Assembly (NCBI GenBank): GCA_965116165.1
Contig: OZ220484.1
Span: forward strand, 248,001-312,000
Length of the DNA stretch: 64,000 nt
Reading direction: 5' to 3'
Source of the DNA: Azophilus sp965116165
GTDB taxonomy: Bacteria > Pseudomonadota > Gammaproteobacteria > Pseudomonadales > Azotimanducaceae
Shown here: one piece after another, positions 8,173 to 16,900 of the stretch
How positions within the stretch are numbered: the stretch's first letter is position 1
How the letters are laid out: each line of letters begins with the position of its first letter
Program-made: the position numbers and the translations under genes
The notes under the pieces: generated by a model
What the model saw: the letters and a program-made list of their open reading frames with translations, nothing else
The model's database searches: none
Told to the model about the DNA's origin: nothing

Positions 8173-9123
8173 ATGCTTGTTCGATTAAACAAACCCGGCA
8201 CCATACCGGGTTCCGAGATCACGCCGGAATCCGTCTACCGCTCCCGTCGTCGATTTGTAAAGGAATTGGGTTTGGCGATGGGCGCGGGCCTGCTCGCAAC
8301 ACCTCCCTCCGCCCGCGCCAATTTGCCCGCTGGCGACCTGCCCTCCGAAGAGGAGCCGCTGACGCCGGAATCCATCGTCACCGGCTACAACAACTTTTAT
8401 GAGTTCGGCACCGACAAGGAAGACCCGGCCAAATTCGCCCACAACATGACCATCGACCCCTGGACCGTGGAGGTTGTGGGCGAAGCCCGCAAGACGGGAC
8501 GCTTTGCCCTTGAGGAACTGCTCGGCGGCCTCACCGCGGAGGACCGCGTCTATCGGTTCCGTTGCGTCGAGGCCTGGTCTATGGTGGTGCCTTGGCGCGG
8601 GGTGCCGATGAAACAACTGCTTGAGCAATTTGCGCCGAACGGCAATGCCAAGTACGTGGAATTCACCACGCTGCTCCGGCCCCGGGAGATGCGTGGCCAG
8701 CGTTCCCTGTTCGGCGGTATCGATTGGCCCTATGTCGAAGGCTTGCGAATGGACGAGGCCTATCATCCACTCACGCTGATGGTGACCGGCGTGTACGGCA
8801 AGGAGCTACCGAACCAAAACGGCGCGCCCCTGCGGCTCATCGTGCCTTGGAAGTACGGCTTCAAATCCATCAAGTCCATCGTCAAGATTCGCTTTGCCGC
8901 CCGCCAGCCGAGAAACTCCTGGAGCCTGACCGCGCCGAGCGAGTATGGGTTCTATGCCAATGTCAATCCCGAAGTGGACCACCCGCGCTGGAGCCAGGCG
9001 ATGGAACGACGGTTGCCGAGCAGTTTCTTCGCCCCCAACCGTCGGCCGACGCTGCCGTTCAACGGCTACGCCGAACAGGTGGCGGGCTTGTACGGAGGCA
9101 TGGATCTGACCCGATATTTCTGA
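8173..9123 (+). CDS. msrP: Protein-methionine-sulfoxide reductase catalytic subunit MsrP
   Basis: MsrP (YedY) is a periplasmic molybdopterin enzyme that reduces methionine sulfoxide in envelope proteins. The N-terminus carries a Tat signal (SRRRFVKELGLAMGAGLLA). The molybdenum-ligand Cys lies in YRFRCVEAWSMVVPWRGVPM (about residue 135), within a sulfite-oxidase fold. The length, 316 aa, is typical. It is followed by msrQ, its haem membrane partner, at 51 bp. A family 1 repeat lies immediately upstream. MoaB for molybdopterin synthesis is encoded about 5 kb away. Confidence 0.94.
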   Translation: MLVRLNKPGTIPGSEITPESVYRSRRRFVKELGLAMGAGLLATPPSARANLPAGDLPSEEEPLTPESIVTGYNNFYEFGTDKEDPAKFAHNMTIDPWTVEVVGEARKTGRFALEELLGGLTAEDRVYRFRCVEAWSMVVPWRGVPMKQLLEQFAPNGNAKYVEFTTLLRPREMRGQRSLFGGIDWPYVEGLRMDEAYHPLTLMVTGVYGKELPNQNGAPLRLIVPWKYGFKSIKSIVKIRFAARQPRNSWSLTAPSEYGFYANVNPEVDHPRWSQAMERRLPSSFFAPNRRPTLPFNGYAEQVAGLYGGMDLTRYF

Positions 9124-9174
9124 GGTGGCCCGCGGGCGCGCCGATACACCACCGATCCGAGGACGGCGGCACAA

Positions 9175-9795
9175 TTGCGAACAGTGTGGATTAAGGTCGT
9201 TGCCTTTGCCCTGCTAAGCTTGCCGCTTGCATGGCTCGTCTTTGCCATTCTCGGTGAAATTCGCAGCCCGGGTTCCATGCTCGGCGCCGACCCGCCCGAG
9301 GCGGTGCTATTGCATTTGGGAGATTGGGGTCTACGTGCGCTGTTGGCGACCCTGAGCATTTCAACGATTGGGCGGCGGCTTGGCTATGCGCCGATTCTCC
9401 GGGTCAGGCGCATGGCGGGGGTGTTCGCTTTCGTCTACATCGCTCTGCACTTCCTCTTTTATCTCTGGTTTTTCACGGAATTCGAGTGGCGGCTCATTGT
9501 TGAGGAGTTGGTCGAACGCCCCTATATCACGGTGGGATTCACGGCCTTTCTCATGCTGGCGGCACTGGCGGTGACCTCGACCAATGGCTGGCAGAGACGC
9601 CTGCGCCGACGCTGGCGGCAGTTGCATCGCCTAGCCTATGTCGCCGCCGTACTTGGAATCGTACACTTTTATTGGTTAACCAAGGCGGGTTATGGGGAAG
9701 TGCTTTTCCATGGCCTTTGGCTGGCGTTGCTCTTTTTCGACCGGGCGCTCGATGTCCGCGCAAAGCGTGCGCACGGCGGGAAATCGACGGCCTGA
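9175..9795 (+). CDS. msrQ: Haem-binding membrane subunit MsrQ
   Basis: MsrQ (YedZ) is a six-helix ferric-reductase-like b-haem protein that passes electrons from the respiratory chain to MsrP. Hydrophobic helices alternate across the protein. His residues lie in YIALHFLFYLWF and WRQLHRLAYVAAVLGIVHFYWL, the expected haem-ligand helices. I take TTG 9175 as the start; GTG 9184 is an alternative. It is 206 aa. A family 2 repeat fragment begins at its stop. Confidence 0.92.
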   Translation: MRTVWIKVVAFALLSLPLAWLVFAILGEIRSPGSMLGADPPEAVLLHLGDWGLRALLATLSISTIGRRLGYAPILRVRRMAGVFAFVYIALHFLFYLWFFTEFEWRLIVEELVERPYITVGFTAFLMLAALAVTSTNGWQRRLRRRWRQLHRLAYVAAVLGIVHFYWLTKAGYGEVLFHGLWLALLFFDRALDVRAKRAHGGKSTA

Positions 9796-9853
9796 AAGTG
9801 CTTTCACCACCCTTGTCGGTCTCGCCACGTTCATTCATGAATAGGTCGGGCTG
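9796..9853 (+). repeat. Family 2 repeat, right-end fragment
   Basis: About 58 bp match the right end of the full element at 34856-35039 (GTGCTTTCAC...CTTG...TTCATTCATGAATAGGTCGGGCT). The left two thirds are absent. It sits immediately after the msrQ stop. Confidence 0.7.
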
Positions 9854-9918
9854 GACGGTTGGATTTTGCGGCTTGGTGTGTTTCCGTTACGACTCACTTG
9901 TTCTGTGGAGATATGGAA

Positions 9919-10263
9919 ATGACCAATGTACTTGCAGACCGGCAATGCACGGCATGTCACGCGGATTCGCGGCCCGTGACGGCGGCGGAGCGCGCCGACC
10001 TGCTGGCCGGACTCGCCCAGTGGACGCTTGATTGCGTCGATGGTGTCGACCAACTGGCGGCGGAATATCGCTTTCCCGATTTCGCTGCCGCGCTGGCGTT
10101 TGTCGGGCGGGTCGGTGACTTGGCCGAGGCCGAGAACCACCATCCGAGGCTGGTTTTGGAATGGGGCCGTGTCGAGGTGCGCTGGTGGACGCACTCGATT
10201 GGCGGGTTGCATCTGAACGACTTCATCATGGCGGCCCGCAGCGACCGGGCCTTTACCGGGTAG
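9919..10263 (+). CDS. 4a-hydroxytetrahydrobiopterin (pterin-4a-carbinolamine) dehydratase
   Basis: A small single-domain enzyme of the PCD/DCoH family. The signature is present: AENHHPRLVLEW and VEVRWWTHSIGGLHLNDFIMAA, with the catalytic His pair in NHHP and the later THS/D positions. The start is ATG 9919, with GGAG at 9907-9910; ATG 9913 would leave too little spacing. It is 114 aa. No phenylalanine hydroxylase is adjacent, so the substrate pterin is not indicated by context; in such settings the protein has been linked to molybdopterin or pterin salvage. Confidence 0.88.
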   Translation: MTNVLADRQCTACHADSRPVTAAERADLLAGLAQWTLDCVDGVDQLAAEYRFPDFAAALAFVGRVGDLAEAENHHPRLVLEWGRVEVRWWTHSIGGLHLNDFIMAARSDRAFTG

Positions 10264-10308
10264 GATGCTGAGGCGCCAACAGACATATAGCGGACGATTC
10301 GAGGCGCT

Positions 10309-10965
10309 GTGAACGATAAGACACCGGCCTATGGGGCGCGGTCGGGTCTGCGCCGACGCCTGTTGCACGATATGGGTATTGAGGTTTGGTACATCCGGGC
10401 GGAGGCCCAAAAAACCGCCGTCGGCCATGCCGCGGAGCCCGCATCCAACTTGTCGCGCGAGGATGCGCCAACCGACCCGCCAAGCACCGGACAGCCCCTG
10501 GCTGTGGGAATGCCGTCCGTAGATGTTGAACCGGATGTGTCAAATTTACGCGGGCCATCGACCGCACCCCCACCGGCGCGGGCCGCCGACCCCCCCTACA
10601 CCGTGGTTGCGCACGGTGCGCCGGGTGTCCTGCTGGTGGTTGATGCGCTAGAGGGTGGGGGAGGCGTCATCCTCGCCCGGGACATTGTTCGAGCCGTGTG
10701 CCGTGATTGGGCCGGGGCCGTTGGCCAGGCACGATTCGATTGGCCGCAGCCGGGCGCATCGGGGGCGTCCGCCCCGGCGTTGGCCGCCTTTATCGAGAAA
10801 CAGGTGGAAGACTACGGAGCGAAACGCCTGTTGATCGCCGAATCTACGGCGAGCCGTCTCGGTGATGATGCCGATGACTTCATCAGGGTACCGGACCTGC
10901 CGTCTTTGGGCGACGCAGAGGCCAAGTCGCAACTCTGGCGGTTGTTGCGGGGGCTGACGCCCTAA
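10309..10965 (+). CDS. Uncharacterised protein with HolD (pol III psi)-like features
   Basis: The N-terminal segment LRRRLLHDMGIEVWYIR resembles the start of gammaproteobacterial DNA polymerase III psi-type proteins, and the C-terminal LGDAEAKSQLWRLLRGL fits the same family end. Between them are a proline/alanine-rich low-complexity linker (residues ~45-95) and a segment around VVAHGAPGVLLVVDALEG. The start is GTG 10309 with GAGG at 10301. In related genomes such genes precede rimI; here none follows. The function is not certain. It is 218 aa. Confidence 0.55.
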   Translation: MNDKTPAYGARSGLRRRLLHDMGIEVWYIRAEAQKTAVGHAAEPASNLSREDAPTDPPSTGQPLAVGMPSVDVEPDVSNLRGPSTAPPPARAADPPYTVVAHGAPGVLLVVDALEGGGGVILARDIVRAVCRDWAGAVGQARFDWPQPGASGASAPALAAFIEKQVEDYGAKRLLIAESTASRLGDDADDFIRVPDLPSLGDAEAKSQLWRLLRGLTP

Positions 10966-11000
10966 CGCGCCTTGTCTGGAACGCTCTCGCCGCCACACAG
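10966..11000 (+). repeat. Short piece related to the family 3 region
   Basis: CGCGCCTTGTCTGGAACGCTC and the following bases match CGCGCCTTGCCCGGAACGCTC at about 39140-39170 downstream of clpX. It begins right after the stop of the HolD-like gene. Confidence 0.4.
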
Positions 11001-11019
11001 TCGAAGTCCGATAGGCTGC

Positions 11020-11083
11020 TGGGCCCGACCTATTCGTTAATGAACGTGGCGGGGCCGGTAAGAGTCGTGAAATCACTGGAGTA
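11020..11083 (-). repeat. Family 2 repeat, right-end fragment
   Basis: The segment matches the reverse complement of the family 2 right end (GGGCCCGACCTATTCGTTAATGAACGTGGC...AAGAGTCGTGAAATCACTGG). It directly abuts the CTAG of the family 1 copy at 11084. Confidence 0.7.
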
Positions 11084-11190
11084 CTAGGGAAGGTCTGAAC
11101 AATTCGATAGGGCAGCATTGAGAAACTCGTAACCTATTGATTTTATTATCACGAATACTGTGACTACAGGTTTAATCAGGGGCTCCCTAG
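11084..11190 (+). repeat. Family 1 repeat, full copy with CTAG at both ends
   Basis: A 107-bp element starting CTAGGGAAGGTCTGAACAAT and ending GGGGCTCCCTAG. It has the same core as the other copies. It lies between the convergent HolD-like gene and fabY, 15 bp from the fabY stop. Confidence 0.85.
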
Positions 11191-11205
11191 GTTAGCCCGC
11201 GCCCA

Positions 11206-13062
11206 TCAAACCGGATCAAGCATATCCCTGTAGGGATTCTCGACCGCAAGATTCACCGGTAGGGCAAAACCCGGCAATTTGACGCGCTCGGGGGTAATGC
11301 TCAAATCTTCGCCTTCCAGCACATCCTCGCCAAAGCGGTAAATCGACGGCAGCGTTTTTTTGAGCATTGCCGTATCGTAGGCGGCCCGGGATTCCCGCAC
11401 CGCCTCATTGCGTTTTAGATAATCCACGAAGGCCGCCCTGCCCCATCGCCGTTCCAGCATCCCCCGGCTGAACAGGGGCGACAGGAACAACCCCGTTGCG
11501 TTGTTGCCGCCAAAGCCCTTGGAGTTGATCAGTGCGCCGGGCATGGCGGTGGGGTCGATTTCGACATGACGCATGGGCAAATGCAGGTTGCTGTCGTAAA
11601 CATCGTCGGCGATATGGTCGATGGTGGTGATGCCCGGCATCCAGCCATGTTCCCAGGCGCCCATTGCGGCGGCGAGTTGATCACCACCGGCGGCGGCCAT
11701 GGTGTGCCCAACATAGGCCTTCACGGCACCGACCAGCCACTTCCCAATGCCGTGGCACTTGGCCAACTCATTCAGGATGTGGGATTCGGTCACGCGATTC
11801 TGCGGCGTGCCCGTGCCGTGCGCCTGTATGTGGGTGCCCTCGCGCAAGCCCTTTTCGCCGAGGATGCTGCGCGCCATCGCCATCGCCTTGGCGACGGTTA
11901 GATAGTTGCCGACGCCGGGCCCCGGTATCGATTTCTTGTAGCCGTCCGCATTAATATACACGGCGGGCACGGCCCCGAGAATATCGGCGCCGAGCTCCAT
12001 CGCCAACTCGTCGTCCATCATGACCACATAAATGGCGGCTTCGCCGGCTGTAAAGCCCGTATTGCTTGAAAATGGGCGGGTTGTTCGGCGCAGATCGGGT
12101 GTATCGGTACCGTCGATTTGCATGATGGCTTCGTCTTCGGACAGCGCGCCCATGGTTCGGTACGCATCGATGACGGCCGGTACAATGGGGGCCTCGGCAT
12201 TGCCGGCCACCACCACCCGCCTGGTACCGGATCGGATGTCGTCGATGCCCTGCTTGACGCTGTACAGAAAGGTGGCACAGGCACCAAGCATGCCCCCGGT
12301 ACCGCCCACGGAGCCAAGTACATAGGCGTTGATAAAGTCGCCCGGCATTTCCGGCAAGCCGAGGGCGGCGCATTTGGATCCCACACGTTTGCCAAGCAGG
12401 GTGTTTTGGAAAACGCCGCCATAGCCTTCCGGATCCATTTGCGCAAGAGCACTTGTTGAATAGGCGGCGAACTGGTCCGGGGCAACCCGGCTTTTCAGGT
12501 TCTCCAGCGATAGGCCCGACGAGCGCAGCGCATCGGAGGCGCCGAACAGGGCGAGTTGCAGCCCACGCGGGTGGCTGCGCGCCGGATATAGGGTCGCCGG
12601 GTCGAAGCCGGTCGGCGCTTGGCCCGCGCTCGATACCCTTGAGACACGCCGGTCGGGCAGCAGTGTCTTGAACTTGCCCGTCACCCTCACCCGCATGGAG
12701 TGTGCGTCCTGTTCGCGCACGATCCAACCTTCGGGCACCTGTTCCGGCAACTGTCGTTTGGCGATGACGAATTCGATGGGGGCATCTGGCCCGTCTAGGG
12801 AAACCTCGCGGTTCCAACGAACCGCCTCCGGGTCGAACCGTTCTATGCGGCGGATCAGGGTGTGGTCGTCAATGTACCGCCGGGTTTTCGGCAGGCTCGG
12901 ATCCTCGCGCAGATTCATTAGGGTGGCGAGGCTCCGGTAGGTGGGGCCGCGGTCGGTTTCTCCGAGTGCGTCGACCACGAACCGCCGGTAGGCATGATGG
13001 AATGAAACCCGGCCCGCCGGGTTGATCCCGCCAAAGCCGACTATGACTGGAAGTCGAGACAC
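11206..13062 (-). CDS. fabY: Beta-ketoacyl-ACP synthase FabY
   Basis: FabY-type condensing enzymes start fatty acid synthesis in Pseudomonas, replacing FabH, by condensing acetyl-CoA with malonyl-ACP. The N-terminus SRLPVIVGFGGINPAGRVSFHHAYRRFV is characteristic. The catalytic Cys is in GGMLGACATFLYSV and the two His are in AHGTGTPQNRVTE and VKAYVGHTMAAAGG. The start is GTG 13062, supported by AGGAG at 13066-13070; 618 aa. A longer upstream open frame is non-coding repeat. A truncated family 1 copy lies just upstream of the ribosome-binding site. Confidence 0.9.
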   Translation of the reverse strand: MSRLPVIVGFGGINPAGRVSFHHAYRRFVVDALGETDRGPTYRSLATLMNLREDPSLPKTRRYIDDHTLIRRIERFDPEAVRWNREVSLDGPDAPIEFVIAKRQLPEQVPEGWIVREQDAHSMRVRVTGKFKTLLPDRRVSRVSSAGQAPTGFDPATLYPARSHPRGLQLALFGASDALRSSGLSLENLKSRVAPDQFAAYSTSALAQMDPEGYGGVFQNTLLGKRVGSKCAALGLPEMPGDFINAYVLGSVGGTGGMLGACATFLYSVKQGIDDIRSGTRRVVVAGNAEAPIVPAVIDAYRTMGALSEDEAIMQIDGTDTPDLRRTTRPFSSNTGFTAGEAAIYVVMMDDELAMELGADILGAVPAVYINADGYKKSIPGPGVGNYLTVAKAMAMARSILGEKGLREGTHIQAHGTGTPQNRVTESHILNELAKCHGIGKWLVGAVKAYVGHTMAAAGGDQLAAAMGAWEHGWMPGITTIDHIADDVYDSNLHLPMRHVEIDPTAMPGALINSKGFGGNNATGLFLSPLFSRGMLERRWGRAAFVDYLKRNEAVRESRAAYDTAMLKKTLPSIYRFGEDVLEGEDLSITPERVKLPGFALPVNLAVENPYRDMLDPV

Positions 13063-13071
13063 CTTAACTCC

Positions 13072-13136
13072 TAAGTGCAGGTCTGAACAATCGATAGAGC
13101 GGCATTGAGTTACTCGTAACCCATTGATTTTATGAA
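13072..13136 (+). repeat. Family 1 repeat, truncated copy upstream of fabY
   Basis: About 65 bp match the left two thirds of the element (GCAGGTCTGAACAATCGATAG ... ACTCGTAACCCATTGATTTTAT). The right end is absent. The left end lies next to the fabY ribosome-binding site, so transcription of fabY passes outward through it. 13137-13361 shows no gene. Confidence 0.8.
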
Positions 13137-13361
13137 ATTTCTCCCCCTTGCCGCTTTCCACGGCATCCCTCAAGTCGGGCAAGCTCCGGGTCGAGGCCGG
13201 ATTGTAGGGGAGATACTTCGCGGGCGCGACCATTCCAACTGGCTTCCTGCGCCACCGGAGCTGTGTGGCGCACATGGGGACATGGGAGAACAGCACCGGA
13301 TACTTGGTAAAGAGTTGGCGTGGTCATGGCATCTGTTCCGTGCGCGCCAGCCCAAATGCCG

Positions 13362-13868
13362 CTAGTGCGCCTCTCGGAACCGTGGCATCAACTCCGCGAA
13401 GTTGCAGGGGCGGTTGTCGATGTCGAGTTGCTTCTCGATGATGTGCGTCCAGCCGGTGCGCACGGCATTGCCGGAACCCGGCAATGCGAATATCAGCGTA
13501 CCGTTGGCGAGTCCTCCCAGGGCGCGGGACTGAATGGTGGACGATCCAATTTCACCGTAAGACACTTGTCGGAACAGTTCGCCGAAGCCGTCGATGGTTT
13601 TGTCGAAAAGCGGCGCAAGCGCTTCCGGCGTTGTGTCGCGCCCGGTGAATCCGGTGCCACCGGTGGTTAAAATCACCAGAATTGTTGGATCGGCAATCCA
13701 AGCCGACACCCTGGCGCGGATTCGGTAGATGTCGTCCTTTTCAATTGCCCGGTCGCCGAGCCGGTGACCGGCCTCCTCGAGTAGGGAAACCAGGAGATCG
13801 CCGGAAGTGTCGTTTTCCGGGGTTCGCGTGTCGGAGACGGTGAGTACAGCGCAGGTTAGGCAGTTCAT
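13362..13868 (-). CDS. moaB: Molybdenum cofactor biosynthesis protein B
   Basis: MoaB belongs to the MogA/MoaB molybdopterin-binding family acting late in Mo-cofactor synthesis. Diagnostic motifs are AVLTVSDTRTPENDTSGDLL, LTTGGTGFTGRDTTPEAL and the C-terminal ALPGSGNAVRTGW. The start is ATG 13868 (168 aa); upstream in-frame codons read into the divergent spacer. It is divergent from the giant ACC-like gene. A likely client in this window is MsrP. Confidence 0.93.
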   Translation of the reverse strand: MNCLTCAVLTVSDTRTPENDTSGDLLVSLLEEAGHRLGDRAIEKDDIYRIRARVSAWIADPTILVILTTGGTGFTGRDTTPEALAPLFDKTIDGFGELFRQVSYGEIGSSTIQSRALGGLANGTLIFALPGSGNAVRTGWTHIIEKQLDIDNRPCNFAELMPRFREAH

Positions 13869-13925
13869 GGGCGGTTTTTTTCGATGCGTTGGATCACATT
13901 GTAGCGTTGACGCCATCTGCCCGCT

Positions 13926-16900
13926 TTGAAATCATCCGCCGCCCCGGAGCGGGTTGGCGGCCGGGCGAGGTTTCGGGGCGGGCCAAAATACGAGCCGACG
14001 GCCGCCCTTGTTGAGTTCCGAGGCAGTTTCTTGTTGGATGCGGACAAACAACCCATAGAAGGCGACCGTCTTTATCTCATAGCCGAAAGTCTGGCCGAGG
14101 ACTTTTCGCTGTTCCCGACGGTGCGGCGCAATGATCGGCTGCCCGGACTGTTAACCCGTTCCCAAATCTCCCGCCGCACGCGCCATTTGGCCAATCTCGA
14201 CATCGATTCCTACATCGAACGGGTGGTGGCCCCCGCGGAAAACAAGGCGAGAACGCCAGCCCCGGAGGTGATTCGGCAACTCGGCAAAGTCGAGCAAGAG
14301 GAACTGGCCGGTCCATTCCACAGCGCCACCGTGGCATTGGACTTCGATGGCAATACGCGCCTCGTGGGATTCATCGGCCAGAATCGGGCGAGCGACAACG
14401 GAATTTGGGGGCCGGCGGATCACCTGCGCACCGCCGACCACTTGGCGGAATTTGCCAAGCGGCGCATACCCGTGGTGACCTTCATGGATACCCCGGGCGC
14501 GGATGCCCGGGAAGACGCGAACCGCAACAATCAGGCGCACAGCATATCCCGCCTAATTGCCGAGGCGAGCAATGTCGATGTGCCCAATGTCGGCATTATT
14601 TACGGGCTTGGCTATTCCGGCGGCGCCATCCCATTGGCGGCCAGCAACATGATCCTGTCGGTCAGCGACGGCGTGTTCAGCACCATTCAGCCGCCGGGTC
14701 TCGCCAACATCGCCCGCCGTCTCAACCTTTCCTGGCAGGAATGCGCCAAGTATGTCGGCCTCTCCCCCTTCGAACTCTATATGCAGGGGTATATCGACGG
14801 GGTCATCGACTATTCGCCGGACGAGCCGGAAAAGATTGCGAATTTGCGCCTGGCCATAGTCGGCGGCCTGCTGTCCGTCGAAGAGCGCACCCGGCAGTTT
14901 GTGGCGGAAAGCCCCTACATTATGGATCACTACCGCCAGAGCCTGCGGCGGTATGTGAATCCCTCCCCGCAACTCAAGTTGATGCAGGAAAGCGCACTCC
15001 TGCAGATCGTTCAGAATCCCACCGAGTACCACAATGTCTTTGGCGTCGCCTTCCGCTACCTGCGCTACCTCAAGGTGCGGCGGCGCATTCGGGCGACGAG
15101 CACCCACGAGTACGGTCGCCTTGCCGCCAGGGATCTGCCGGAGGGCGAATTGGCGCGCCGCGCCGAACTCGAACGGCGGCGTACCTTCCTGAAGTGGCTC
15201 CAGGATCCGGACAAAGTGGTGTACGACGATGCGCTCGTCAAGGCGACGCGTGCCTACCGGGATGCGAAACAGGCGGAGCACGACGAGCGCGGGCGCATTG
15301 CCCAATTGATATTCGGCGAGCCTAGAAGGAACTATCAACAATCCCGAATGCGGCTGATTTCCACGGTTGGCGCTTTTCTCTACAACCGTTGGAAGGGCGA
15401 CGCGCCCAGCAATTTGAAGGCGCTCGTGGGCTTTCTCAAAGCGCCCGAGGATACCCACGGAATACTGTGTGCGGAGGATGTTGGCGAACCGGTCAAGCTG
15501 ATCCGTATGATTCGTCGCGATGCCGCCCTGGTTGGCACCATGCGCGAGCGATTCACCCACGAGGGCAAAAAACTGCTCCGGGCCGGCGCAACCAGGGATA
15601 AATCGGCAAGCTGGTTGGCGACGCAGCTCACCACGGAACTCAATCTGGTGATAACGGGTCCGAGTCTCGCCGATGCGCTGGCGGACGCATTGCCGCGCGA
15701 GACCGGTGTGCTGGTGGCCGGCGGCGCATCGGCAATCCGCGTCAACCGGGCGATTCTCGCACACCGCTATCCGGATTTTATTCGGCCCGCCCGGCAGAGG
15801 CCCGGTTTGATTTCCTCCAGCGACATGACGGTGCTTGATCTGCTGATCGATGTCGATTTGCGCCAGGAGTTCATCGGCGAGTGCGCGAAACTATTGTTGT
15901 TTGACTCGGTATACGACCACATCGTCTCCAACCTCGATCTGATCGCCGAGGAAGCTCAGGCGGGTCAATCATTGTCGCGAAAAACGCTGCGCGCCCTGAT
16001 CGATGGGGCGCTTGCCGTGTCCGCGCCGGCGACGCATGACGGCACCACCCCGGGGAATACGCAGACGCCGCGCCAACGGTTCTTCCAATGGTATCGCCGC
16101 ATGGGCCGGCTGCCCAAGGGCACCGAGTTCTTCAGAACCGTGGAGGAGTGGAAGCGCGCCAGTTTTCCCCATTTGGCCGATGTCCTGTTTGTGGTGGTGA
16201 CCTATCTGTTCCAGAATCTGTTGCGGTCGCTGATTCAATCGGAAAGGGAACGCAAGGCGTACAATGGCCGCATCGCGCCGAAAAATATCGGCCGACGCAA
16301 GGATTTCTGGTACCGGCTGACCCGCGCCTATCGCGACCTGTTGATGCAGAAAGTGCTGAACCGCTACAAGCGGGAGCGGCGATTTACCTATCGGGATATC
16401 CTGAGCGAGTTCTTCAGCGATTGGGAAGAGCGCTTCGGCGACCTGATCAGCTCCGACCCCTGCGGCTTTCCCGGCTTTCGCCACGCCATTGAGGATGCGC
16501 TGAACAAGGGCATGCCGCCCTGCGGTATCGTCACCGGCATGGCCCGATTCAAGGATGTCCACGGTGGGCTGCCCGTTGGCGTGGTGCTGTCCAATGTCGG
16601 ATTCCAGGCCGGCGCATTCGACATGGCGAGCGGCGAAAAATTCTGCAAGCTTCTGGTGGAATGCGCTATCGAACATGTGCCGGTGGTCTGTTTCGTGTGT
16701 TCCGGCGGCATGCAAACCAAGGAGGGCGCGGGCGCGCTCTTCTCCATGGCCGCGGTCAACGACCGCATCACCCGTTTCGTGCGCGATCACGATTTGCCGC
16801 TGATCGTATTCGGCTACGGTGATTGTACCGGCGGTGCCCAGGCGAGTTTTGTTACCCATCCGCTGGTACAAACCTATTACTTCTCTGGAACCAGCATGCC

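Noticed and set aside
10648..11118. Minus-strand frame starting MLPYRIVQTF within the family 1 repeat
   Set aside because: It begins in the repeat and continues antisense to the HolD-like gene, with no motif beyond the repeat-derived start. It only shows that the element end carries an open start.
13063..13296. Longer FabY form with an N-terminal extension of 78 residues
   Set aside because: The extension is translated repeat/spacer DNA, while GTG 13062 has a good AGGAG site and matches FabY family starts.
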